Shown here: positions 1 to 5,869 of the stretch, in pieces
How the letters are laid out: each line of letters starts with the position of its first letter
Numbering within the stretch: position 1 is the first letter of the stretch
DNA from: CAZFIO01 sp964519585
GTDB taxonomy: Bacteria; Bacillota; Clostridia; Tissierellales; Tissierellaceae
NCBI GenBank assembly: GCA_964519585.1
Contig: CAZFIO010000077.1
Location: forward strand, 1-10,081
DNA length: 10,081 bases
Reading direction: 5' to 3'
Notes under the pieces: model-generated
Seen by the model: only the letters and a program-made list of their open reading frames with translations
The model's database searches: none
What the model was told of the DNA's origin: nothing
Made by a program: the position numbers and the translations under genes

Positions 1-1
1 C

Positions 2-115
2 CAATTAAACCTATTAAAGGAAATGAATTGTGATAAAATACAGGGTTATTTAATAAGCAGACCTGTTCATCCTAAACAAATTGAAGGCATTATCAAAAAA
101 GTATGGAATCTTTAG
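2..115 (+). CDS. EAL-domain protein, C-terminal end only (partial)
   Basis: An open frame enters from the left edge and stops with TAG at 113-115, giving 37 residues. It reads ...EMNCDKIQGYLISRPV... followed by a short helix-like tail, IEGIIKKVWNL. The C-x-x-x-QGY-hydrophobic-x-x-x-P pattern is the well-known end of EAL domains (cyclic-di-GMP phosphodiesterases), where the last strand and helix of the TIM barrel lie. The catalytic EAL/EVL motif and metal ligands are upstream of the window, so activity cannot be judged, and neither can partner domains such as GGDEF, PAS or membrane segments. A hairpin at 154-191 follows with T residues on this strand and probably terminates the gene. Family assignment is from the motif alone. 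Confidence 0.82.
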   Translation, partial: QLNLLKEMNCDKIQGYLISRPVHPKQIEGIIKKVWNL

Positions 116-153
116 CAATTTTCGAAAAAAGTTAATAAATCAAATAGGAATTA

Positions 154-191
154 TACCTGGCAAAAGACATACATCTTTTGCCAGGTAATTT
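154..191. terminator. Hairpin terminator between convergent genes
   Basis: A perfect 14-bp inverted repeat (154-167 and 174-187) encloses a 6-nt loop, with the core CCTGGCAAAAGA/TCTTTTGCCAGG. On the plus strand it is followed by AATTTTTATT, which suits termination of the EAL gene ending at 115. On the minus strand it begins a few bases after the stop codon of the collagen-like gene, but the following bases (ATAATTCC) are poor in T. It probably works best in the plus direction, and may block antisense entry both ways. Confidence 0.8.
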
Positions 192-908
192 TTATTCAAG
201 TCTTATGATAGTTAATGATGCACCAGCACCACTTTGTAAAGTTATATTCCCATTATATCCAGCAAGTCTTAAGGAAATAGTATTGCCAGCTACTAGGTTT
301 AAAATTGCTTGGGCACAATAACTTGTTGTAGATAGGACAGGATTGTTAACAGTTACAGCGACTGTAGTTCCATTTACAAGAATTTCTGAACGCATTAGGA
401 CTGCGGAGGTTAGGTGTATAAAATATTTAATAAAATATCTCCCTGTTTTCGGTACAGTAAAAACTGTGTTCCCTGTATTCTTATTAAAGGCGTCTAAACT
501 TTGTGCATTTGCTAAAGGTACTAGTGTACCATTTTTGATTACTGAGATTTTTGAACCGTTAGTATCGGCGGCAAACATAGAATTTACAGTTACTGCTGAC
601 CCTTCAGGTCCACCTGGTCCCATTGGACCAGTGAATCCCATGGGCCCCAGTGGACCTACTGTTCCTCTAGGTCCTTGTGGTCCAGGTGGCCCTGGAGGAC
701 ATAGGCAAACTGGATAACATGGATCTGGCCATGGTGGCCATGGAGAAGGATGGCAGCCTTGCCAACATGAATTATTACCCCTATTAATATTTATATCTTG
801 TATATGAGGATCTATATTTATATCATTTGAAAATAAATTTTCTTGAATTGGATTAGGGCGATTTGACACCCTATTTGGTTTTGGTTGACATCTTCTATTC
901 CAACCCAT
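192..908 (-). CDS. Collagen-like repeat protein with BclA-type C-terminal domain (probable spore-surface glycoprotein)
   Basis: The protein has 238 residues. Residues 1-72 are a polar, Asn/Pro-rich head ending in a Trp/Pro/Cys-rich stretch with Cys48, 52, 64, 68 and 70. Residues 73-105 are eleven uninterrupted Gly-X-Y triplets (GPP GPQ GPR ... GPE GSA). Residues 106-238 are a beta-rich, Thr/Asn/Gly-rich domain like the BclA/C1q-like trimerisation domain of exosporium proteins (VTVNSMFAA..., TGRYFIKY..., ending SLTIIRLE). No signal peptide or membrane segment is visible, which fits assembly from the mother cell onto the spore. The ATG at 906-908 has an AGAGAGGGG ribosome site just upstream. 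The triplet tract is very short compared with Bacillus BclA. Spore location is inferred from the family; some collagen-like proteins of this build are not spore proteins. Confidence 0.85.
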   Translation of the reverse strand: MGWNRRCQPKPNRVSNRPNPIQENLFSNDINIDPHIQDININRGNNSCWQGCHPSPWPPWPDPCYPVCLCPPGPPGPQGPRGTVGPLGPMGFTGPMGPGGPEGSAVTVNSMFAADTNGSKISVIKNGTLVPLANAQSLDAFNKNTGNTVFTVPKTGRYFIKYFIHLTSAVLMRSEILVNGTTVAVTVNNPVLSTTSYCAQAILNLVAGNTISLRLAGYNGNITLQSGAGASLTIIRLE

Positions 909-971
909 TTAATAACCCCTCTCTTTTTATCTTGATTTTTAGCTAGCTAGAAAGTAACTAGTCCTAATATC

Positions 972-998
972 ATAGTATGTAGAGGTTGACAATCTGTG
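972..998 (-). promoter_or_regulatory. Possible sigma-K-like sporulation promoter for the collagen-like gene
   Basis: On the minus strand, CATACTAT (complement of 972-979) fits the CATANNNT core of mother-cell sigma-K promoters. An AC pair inside CACA (complement of 995-998) lies 16 bp upstream, one base shorter than the usual spacing. The start would fall near 964, leaving a leader of about 55 nt before the ATG. The motif is short and the region AT-rich, so chance is a real alternative. Confidence 0.33.
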
Positions 999-1015
999 AC
1001 AAGCATGGATATATT
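986..1015 (+). promoter_or_regulatory. Alternative upstream promoter of the GntR-ABC operon
   Basis: TTGACA (986-991) and TATATT (1010-1015) are separated by 18 bp on the plus strand. The -35 is perfect but the spacing is one base long. The promoter at 1030-1058 is the better match, so this would at most be a second start. Confidence 0.3.
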
Positions 1016-1029
1016 TTTAAATTCTATAC

Positions 1030-1058
1030 TTGAAAATGATGAGAGTCTGTTATATAAT
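1030..1058 (+). promoter_or_regulatory. Sigma-A promoter of the GntR-ABC operon
   Basis: TTGAAA (1030-1035), a 17-bp spacer and a perfect TATAAT (1053-1058) predict a start near 1065, about 20 nt before the GntR start codon. The -10 lies inside the inverted repeat at 1046-1070, so a protein bound there would block RNA polymerase. Confidence 0.75.
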
Positions 1059-1070
1059 AGGTATAACAGA
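1046..1070. promoter_or_regulatory. Probable GntR (YtrA-type) operator, 9-7-9 inverted repeat
   Basis: TCTGTTATA (1046-1054) and TATAACAGA (1062-1070) are perfect reverse complements around a 7-bp centre. The 25-bp site covers the -10 hexamer and the predicted transcription start directly before a GntR gene. Self-repression from an operator of this kind is common among YtrA-type regulators. The assignment to this repressor is inferred from position. Confidence 0.7.
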
Positions 1071-1074
1071 TTGG

Positions 1075-1082
1075 AAGGTGAG
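1075..1082 (+). promoter_or_regulatory. Ribosome binding site deciding the GntR start
   Basis: AAGGTGAG lies four bases before the ATG at 1086. An in-frame ATG at 996 has no such site and would place coding sequence across the promoter and operator, so 1086 is preferred. Confidence 0.7.
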
Positions 1083-1085
1083 AAT

Positions 1086-1469
1086 ATGTTTATTAAAATT
1101 GAATTTGACTCTGAGATACCTATATATGAGCAACTTAGGAGGCAAATAATTATAGGGATAGCAAAAGGGGACCTAAATCCTGGTGAAGACTTGCCTTCAG
1201 TAAGACAGTTAAGTGGAGATATTGGAATAAATATGCATACAGTAAACAAGGCTTACAACATCTTAAAGGATCAAGGGTATTTAGCTATAGATAGGAGAAA
1301 AGGAGCTGTAATCAAAGAAAACAACTCACTATCTTATGAATCCTATATGGATTCAATTATTGATGAGCTTAAATACTTAGCAGCTGATTCAAAAAATAGG
1401 GGAGTAAAGAGGAAAGAATTTTTAAAGATTTGCTCAAGGATTTATGATGGATTTGAGAAAAATAAGTAA
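1086..1469 (+). CDS. GntR-family transcriptional repressor, YtrA-type
   Basis: The protein has 127 residues from the ATG at 1086. Residues 11-75 form the GntR winged helix, including PIYEQLRRQI, the PGEDLPSVRQL turn, the recognition helix INMHTVNKAYNIL and the wing GYLAIDRRKG. After it comes only a short helical tail (about 80-127) and no effector-binding domain. This size and build define the YtrA subfamily, whose members dimerise through the tail and typically repress adjacent ABC transporter operons, often responding to cell-wall-active compounds. The gene is first in the operon and starts 15 bp after a 9-7-9 inverted repeat over its promoter, so autoregulation is likely. The next gene begins 15 bp downstream. 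The family is certain; the inducer cannot be read from the sequence. Confidence 0.93.
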   Translation: MFIKIEFDSEIPIYEQLRRQIIIGIAKGDLNPGEDLPSVRQLSGDIGINMHTVNKAYNILKDQGYLAIDRRKGAVIKENNSLSYESYMDSIIDELKYLAADSKNRGVKRKEFLKICSRIYDGFEKNK

Positions 1470-1484
1470 TGTAGGAGGGATACT

Positions 1485-2597
1485 GTGGAAGAAAGATTAT
1501 TTATTTCTTTAATAAATATTGGAATATTGCTTCTTATACTTTTTATTCAAATAATGACTCCTTATATATCCAGAAGAAATATATTGCTAGGGGTAAAAAC
1601 TCCTCCTAATGTCCTAAAGACAAAGGAAGTAAAGAATATTATAAAAGGCTTTGTAATCAGTAATATTGCTATAGGTTTACTATCTATACTTATGATTTCC
1701 TATTTTCTATATAAGTTTTACAGCATCACCCTAGTTACTTTAGCCCCCTTAATATTTTTAGGAATTCTTTTTATAATCTATATTATATGGAATAAAAAAC
1801 TAAAGATATTAAAAAGTGAAATGGAATGGGATAAACTTGCAACAAATATAGTTGTTGTAGATACTAGGTTTTCTAGAGACAAATCAAAGGTTGATGACCT
1901 ATCTAAATGGTGGCTCCTATTGCCACTTGGAATTATAATTATCAATCTGATTTTAACTTGGATCAAGTACCCTACTTTACCTGGAAAGATTCCAATCCAT
2001 TGGGATTTTCAAGGTAATATAGATGGATATATGAATAAATCTATTCCTTCAGTATTGATGATGCCAGGTTTTCAATTGCTAATGGGGATTATTATGTATT
2101 TATCTTATTATGCTATGAAAAAATCCAAGCAAAAGATAGATTCCAAAAATCCGGACCTTTCCCTAAAGAAAAATAAAATTTTTAGGAAGACATGGGGAGT
2201 GTTTTTTTTAGTAAGTACAGTCCTTTTGCAGTTGTTATTTACAGTTATTAATATGATGGTCTTGGGTATTGTCCATGATTTAAAGCTACTTAATCTTGTA
2301 AATATAGGGGTTTTAGGCTTTATTATTGCTGGTTCTATAATTCTTAGTTTAGTCCTAGGCCAGGGAGGGGATAGGATTAAAATCCATGGCAAAGATGATA
2401 CTGTTGGATATGATATGGAAGATGATAAGTTATGGAAACTTGGTAATTCTATTTACTATAATCCAGATGATCCAGCGATTTTTGTAGAAAAGAGAGTGGG
2501 AATTGGATGGACTGTCAATGGAGGAAGCCCTTTAGGTATCTTACTTTTAATCCTTCCATTTATAATAATAGGAATTACACTTTTACTAGTTAAATAG
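1485..2597 (+). CDS. Polytopic membrane protein with DUF1648 and DUF5808-like regions
   Basis: The protein has 370 residues and starts at GTG 1485, five bases after AGGAGGG. About eight hydrophobic segments are visible (near 6-26, 53-75, 82-102, 143-160, 188-210, 237-260, 271-292 and 350-369). Between the fourth and fifth, LPGKIPIHWDFQGNIDGYMNK (about 165-185) is the DUF1648 signature, shared with SdpI-type immunity proteins. Near the C-terminus, IYYNPDDPAIFVEKRVGIGW (323-342) matches the DUF5808 pattern seen in membrane proteins next to YtrA-type regulators. No enzymatic motif is seen. Its place between the repressor and the ABC genes suggests it acts with the transporter, perhaps as a sensor or immunity factor, by analogy with SdpI. 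That role is inference. It ends 10 bp before the ATPase gene. Confidence 0.82.
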   Translation: MEERLFISLINIGILLLILFIQIMTPYISRRNILLGVKTPPNVLKTKEVKNIIKGFVISNIAIGLLSILMISYFLYKFYSITLVTLAPLIFLGILFIIYIIWNKKLKILKSEMEWDKLATNIVVVDTRFSRDKSKVDDLSKWWLLLPLGIIIINLILTWIKYPTLPGKIPIHWDFQGNIDGYMNKSIPSVLMMPGFQLLMGIIMYLSYYAMKKSKQKIDSKNPDLSLKKNKIFRKTWGVFFLVSTVLLQLLFTVINMMVLGIVHDLKLLNLVNIGVLGFIIAGSIILSLVLGQGGDRIKIHGKDDTVGYDMEDDKLWKLGNSIYYNPDDPAIFVEKRVGIGWTVNGGSPLGILLLILPFIIIGITLLLVK

Positions 2598-2607
2598 GGG
2601 GTTGCTT

Positions 2608-3330
2608 ATGTTAAAAATTGAAAGTTTATCAAAATCGTACGCTGGTGGTGCGGTAAAGGCAGTGGATAATATTAATCTAGATGTAAGAGCCGGGGAGATA
2701 TTTGGGTTTTTAGGACCAAATGGTGCAGGAAAAACCACCACTATAAAAATGATAGTAGGACTCTTAAAACCAGATGAAGGTAGTGTAAGAATAAAAGGGG
2801 TAGATGTATGGGAAAATCCTTTAGAAGCCAAGTCTATGATTTCCTTCGTTCCTGATAATCCAGAAATCTATGATAAGCTAAAGGGAATTGACTATTTAAA
2901 CTTTATAGGAGATATGTATGGAATAGGCAAGGAAGAAAGACTGGAAAAGATAGATTATTATACCCAACTTTTTAATATAAAGGACGTCTTAACGGATATT
3001 ATAGGAAGCTATTCCCATGGTATGAAACAAAAATTAGTCCTAACATCTGCCCTTATAAATGAACCAGACTTATTTATACTGGATGAACCCATGGTAGGCC
3101 TAGATCCTAAATCTTCTTTCAAGCTAAAGGAAGAAATGAGGAACATGTGTGATAGGGGCAAAACTGTTTTTTTCTCCACCCATATTTTGGAGGTTGCAGA
3201 AAAGTTATGTGATAGAATTGCTATAATCAATAAAGGAAAAATAATAAGAGTAGGAACCATGGAGGAATTAAGGGCTCATGCTCAGGAAAGGGAGTCCTTG
3301 GAAAATATATTCTTGGAGTTGACAGACTAA
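2608..3330 (+). CDS. ABC transporter ATP-binding protein
   Basis: The protein has 240 residues from ATG 2608, six bases after AGGGGG. An in-frame TTG at 2602 directly abuts that ribosome site, so ATG is preferred. Walker A is GPNGAGKTT (36-44), the signature is the variant SHGMKQK (136-142) in place of LSGGQ, Walker B is LFILDEP (155-161) followed by the D-loop GLDP, and the H-loop histidine is His192 in STHILEVAE. The Q-loop position reads FVPDNPEIYDKL with no glutamine, as is frequent in ABC-2-type exporter ATPases. This is a single nucleotide-binding domain without membrane segments. It would pair with the permease encoded next, with which it overlaps by one base (TAATG), implying translational coupling and fixed stoichiometry. 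The direction is probably export; the substrate is unknown. Confidence 0.95.
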   Translation: MLKIESLSKSYAGGAVKAVDNINLDVRAGEIFGFLGPNGAGKTTTIKMIVGLLKPDEGSVRIKGVDVWENPLEAKSMISFVPDNPEIYDKLKGIDYLNFIGDMYGIGKEERLEKIDYYTQLFNIKDVLTDIIGSYSHGMKQKLVLTSALINEPDLFILDEPMVGLDPKSSFKLKEEMRNMCDRGKTVFFSTHILEVAEKLCDRIAIINKGKIIRVGTMEELRAHAQERESLENIFLELTD

Positions 3331-5000
3331 TGGATAAATTAATATCTTTAATCAAAATAGATTTTAATACTACCTTTGGCTTGTCATCTTTGGCCTATAG
3401 TTTTAAAACAAAGAAAAATAGATGGCAATATTTTTTATTTGGTTTTGCCGCCTTATCACTTCTACCAACATATTTCTTGTTGCTAAAGGCCTTGGGAAAT
3501 ATTTATGATGTCTATGGTCAAATTGGCCAAAGATCCTACTTTTTACAAACTGGTATATTTTTATCTCAAGCCTTAGTTCTGGTGCTAGGAATATTATATG
3601 TAATGAGCAAGTATTATTTTTCAAATGATCTGGAGTTACTGGTACCTTTGCCAATTAAGGCCTCACAGATTTTAGGGTCAAAGTTTGTAATATTAATGTT
3701 AAGTGAATATATAACCACCTTGCCCATAATTTTACCCTTTATATTTATATATGGGACTAAGGGTGGAGAAGGGCTTTTATATTGGATTTATTCCCTAATA
3801 CTTGTTCTGACAATCCCTATAATCCCTCTAATCATCTCCTCAATATTAGTAATGATATTTATGAAATATACAAATATAAAGGGGAAAAAGGATACATTAA
3901 GAATAATCGGAGCACTCTTCTTTATAGTCTTAATCTTATTCATGCAATTATTTATGCAGAAGATTGCCCAAAACGCCCTTGGTGGTGGTGAGGAATTTTA
4001 CCTTAACTTGGTAAAGGATTCAAATTTACTGGTGAAAAAACTAGGAATTGTATTTCCACCAAGTATGTGGGCTAGCCTAGCCTTGGCTAACTATTCACAT
4101 CTTAATGGGCTACTATATTTATTACTATTTCTGACAGTTTCCTTTCTTGGCTATTTGCTTATGATTAAATTATCAGAAGGTCTATTTTTTGATGGCCTAA
4201 TAGGTAATATGGAGGTTACAGCAGGTAAGGGTAGGGTTAAAAGAAAGTCACAAGGCATAATTAAGGTTAAAGAAGGTAAAGCCTATATGGCCATTGCAAA
4301 AAAAGAAATTATCATGCTATTTAAAACCCCTGTATATGTTTTAAACTCTATTGCTGGTGCAATTATAATTCCACTTCTTATTCTTATGACAGTACTTATG
4401 GGTGATGAGTCCTTAAATATGGTCTTGGAATTGTTAAAGGTAAACTCACAATACTTTGTGCTAGGCTCTATAGCCATGATAGTTATACAAGCTGCCATGA
4501 ACCCTGTTGGGGCTACAAGCTTTTCTAGGGAGGGTAAAAGCTTTTGGATCCATAGGGTCCTTCCAATAAAGGTGGAAAATCAAATTATAGGTAGGATACT
4601 GGCATCACTTGTGCCCCAAATCATATCTGTCCTGGCCCTATTAATTACCTTTGCCTTCCTTCTGAAAATTAGTATTATAAATATAATTTTAATCAGTCTA
4701 CTAGGCTTGTTAGGAAGCATTCCCATGATCCAAATTGGAATGATTATAGATATAATAAGACCCCTTTTAATTTGGGATAACCCACAAAAAGCTATGAAGC
4801 AAAACCTAAATGTTCTTATAAGCATGGGGCTAGGAACTCTATATTCTGGGGGCCTGATTTTTCTTGTATTTAACCTAATGAAAAAGTTACATGCAAACTC
4901 AATATATATCATTTTAGGCCTAATATTTATAATTTCTACCATGATATTTTATATGGTTTTAAGAAAGTTAATTATAAAGCAATTTGCTGAACTTGAGTAA
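3330..5000 (+). CDS. Large two-half ABC exporter permease
   Basis: The protein has 556 residues and about 12 hydrophobic segments in two blocks (roughly 33-205 and 335-550). Between them is a soluble linker, about 283-330, with the basic stretch GKGRVKRKSQG. Each block carries a similar loop, LLVPLPIKASQILGSKF (103-119) and RVLPIKVENQIIGRIL (409-424). They look like duplicated cytoplasmic coupling segments that contact the ATPase. This size and the motif ...SREGKSFWIHRVLP... resemble the uncharacterised putative ABC exporter group near Pfam ABC_tran_2, not the six-helix ABC-2 permeases. The start ATG overlaps the ATPase stop. It is the last gene of the operon, 22 bp before a strong terminator. 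Substrate is unknown; lipid-like or peptide antimicrobials are suggested only by the YtrA-type context. Confidence 0.85.
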   Translation: MDKLISLIKIDFNTTFGLSSLAYSFKTKKNRWQYFLFGFAALSLLPTYFLLLKALGNIYDVYGQIGQRSYFLQTGIFLSQALVLVLGILYVMSKYYFSNDLELLVPLPIKASQILGSKFVILMLSEYITTLPIILPFIFIYGTKGGEGLLYWIYSLILVLTIPIIPLIISSILVMIFMKYTNIKGKKDTLRIIGALFFIVLILFMQLFMQKIAQNALGGGEEFYLNLVKDSNLLVKKLGIVFPPSMWASLALANYSHLNGLLYLLLFLTVSFLGYLLMIKLSEGLFFDGLIGNMEVTAGKGRVKRKSQGIIKVKEGKAYMAIAKKEIIMLFKTPVYVLNSIAGAIIIPLLILMTVLMGDESLNMVLELLKVNSQYFVLGSIAMIVIQAAMNPVGATSFSREGKSFWIHRVLPIKVENQIIGRILASLVPQIISVLALLITFAFLLKISIINIILISLLGLLGSIPMIQIGMIIDIIRPLLIWDNPQKAMKQNLNVLISMGLGTLYSGGLIFLVFNLMKKLHANSIYIILGLIFIISTMIFYMVLRKLIIKQFAELE

Positions 5001-5022
5001 GGACATATTATAATAGAAAATT

Positions 5023-5064
5023 TAAAGGAGCATATTCTACTGAATAAGCTCCTTTAGTTTTTTT
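5023..5064. terminator. Strong rho-independent terminator, likely bidirectional
   Basis: TAAAGGAGC (5023-5031) pairs with GCTCCTTTA (5048-5056). The hairpin continues after one mismatch as TATTC/GAATA (5033-5037, 5042-5046) around a TACT loop. Seven T residues follow at 5058-5064 on the plus strand, ending the GntR-ABC operon. On the minus strand the hairpin lies just after the rpsD stop and is followed by TTTTC within an AT-rich stretch, so it may serve that gene too. Confidence 0.9.
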
Positions 5065-5069
5065 ATATT

Positions 5070-5666
5070 TTATTTTCGTGAATAGAATTCAACTATTAGT
5101 TGGTCATCGATTTCTATAGGGATTTCTTCCCGATCTGGCATCCTACTAAATCTTCCAGAAAAGCTATCCCTCTTTTTATCTATATAAGGGTAACTTACTA
5201 CGAAGCTATTTTCAAAATTTTCTAGAAAAAGTTCTATATTTCTAGACTTATCTCTTAGGGAAAGTGCATCTCCTACATTAATTAAATAGGAGGGAATATT
5301 GATTTTTTTACCATTTACCAGGATATGTCCATGAACCACCATCTGCCTAGCCTGCCTTATAGAAGATGCAAATCCCATCCTGTAAACAAGATTATCTAGC
5401 CTGGATTCCAAGATTTTAACTAGGGCATGACCAGTTTGTTCAGGAGATTTCTTTGCCCTTTCTACATATTTAACAAATTGATTCTCCATAACCCCATAGT
5501 AGGCCCTTAGCCTTTGTTTTTCTAGCAATTGAATACCATACTCTGTAAGCTTTTTGTCTGCCCTTGATGTTCCTTTTCCTGCTCTATCCATAGCCTTTGG
5601 ATGACCACAGACATTTAAACCCAACCTTCTAGACTGTTTAAATCTAGGTCCCATCATTTTAGCCAT
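5070..5666 (-). CDS. rpsD: 30S ribosomal protein S4, cysteine-poor (zinc-independent) form
   Basis: The protein has 198 residues, normal for bacterial S4, and binds 16S rRNA early in 30S assembly. The N-terminal domain reads MAKMMGPRFKQSRRLGLN... with KKLTEYGIQLLEKQRLRAYYGV (about 38-59). The S4 RNA-binding fold spans about 88-150 (ESRLDNLVYRMGF...RQARQMVVHGHILVNGK). The end, REEIPIEIDDQLIVEFYSRK, is typical. The four zinc-binding cysteines of the C+ form are absent; Cys20 is the only cysteine. The gene stands alone, outside the S13-S11-S4-rpoA cluster, so it may be a second copy; this cannot be shown from the window. ATG at 5664-5666 follows AGAAGGA. A promoter, a leader hairpin and a Fur-type box lie upstream, so regulation by S4 itself or by metal is plausible. 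Confidence 0.97.
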   Translation of the reverse strand: MAKMMGPRFKQSRRLGLNVCGHPKAMDRAGKGTSRADKKLTEYGIQLLEKQRLRAYYGVMENQFVKYVERAKKSPEQTGHALVKILESRLDNLVYRMGFASSIRQARQMVVHGHILVNGKKINIPSYLINVGDALSLRDKSRNIELFLENFENSFVVSYPYIDKKRDSFSGRFSRMPDREEIPIEIDDQLIVEFYSRK

Positions 5667-5680
5667 ATTTATCCTTCTTT

Positions 5681-5708
5681 CTTAAATTATTTGCCGCGAT
5701 AATTTAAG
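5681..5708 (-). promoter_or_regulatory. Leader hairpin in the rpsD 5' untranslated region
   Basis: On the minus strand CTTAAATTAT and ATAATTTAAG form a perfect 10-bp stem around an 8-nt loop, CGCGGCAA. The stem ends two bases before the ribosome site AGAAGGA (complement of 5672-5678) and starts about six bases after the predicted transcription start. It therefore fills most of the roughly 48-nt leader. It could control translation, perhaps through S4 feedback as known for rpsD leaders in other bacteria, but it does not clearly show the larger pseudoknot described in Bacillus. Confidence 0.5.
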
Positions 5709-5720
5709 CCCTGCTCCTAG

Positions 5721-5749
5721 AATATAACATAAATATTGTATATTGTAAA
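5721..5749 (-). promoter_or_regulatory. Sigma-A promoter of rpsD
   Basis: On the minus strand TTTACA (complement of 5744-5749), a 17-bp spacer and TATATT (complement of 5721-5726) give a good vegetative promoter. The start is predicted near 5714, about 48 nt before the rpsD start codon. Confidence 0.75.
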
Positions 5750-5764
5750 TGATAATTATTATCA
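5750..5764. promoter_or_regulatory. Fur-family 7-1-7 box
   Basis: TGATAATTATTATCA is a perfect 7-1-7 palindrome and an exact match to the Bacillus Fur consensus TGATAATNATTATCA. It abuts the -35 hexamer of the rpsD promoter (5744-5749) and lies about 105 bp before the divergent amidohydrolase. A bound repressor there would hinder rpsD transcription and possibly transcription the other way. Whether iron (Fur), zinc (Zur) or peroxide (PerR) regulation is meant cannot be settled, because these boxes are alike. AT-rich sequence makes chance palindromes more likely, but an exact 15-of-15 match is uncommon. Confidence 0.6.
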
Positions 5765-5807
5765 ATTGAACTAATTTTATTAATTTTAATAATCTAATGT
5801 TTTTTCC

Positions 5808-5837
5808 TTAACATATTGATATACTTAATATATTAAG
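5808..5837 (+). promoter_or_regulatory. Possible amidohydrolase promoter overlapping a perfect palindrome
   Basis: TTAACA (5808-5813), a 17-bp spacer and TATTAA (5831-5836) form a moderate promoter candidate. Its -10 lies in the perfect 14-bp palindrome CTTAATATATTAAG (5824-5837). An alternative is TTGAAC (5766-5771) with AATAAT (5788-5793), directly beside the Fur-type box. Neither is strong, and the region is very AT-rich. Confidence 0.35.
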
Positions 5838-5869
5838 AAGGAGATAAAATTAAAGGAGGGAGCGGTTTT

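Noticed and set aside
343..717. 124-residue open frame on the plus strand, rich in Gly and Pro
   Set aside because: It is the antisense shadow of the collagen-like gene; GGTCCA-type codons read as Gly-Pro on both strands. It has no ribosome site.
948..951. Small AGCTAGCTAG repeat near 941-951
   Set aside because: It is too short and simple to be distinguished from chance, with no partner site nearby.
996..1085. Longer N-terminus for the GntR regulator
   Set aside because: It would run through the -35, -10 and operator and lacks a ribosome site; the GntR domain starts naturally at 1086.
5216..5230. CodY-like AATTTTC...GAAAA element
   Set aside because: It lies inside the rpsD coding region and departs from the consensus in its second half.
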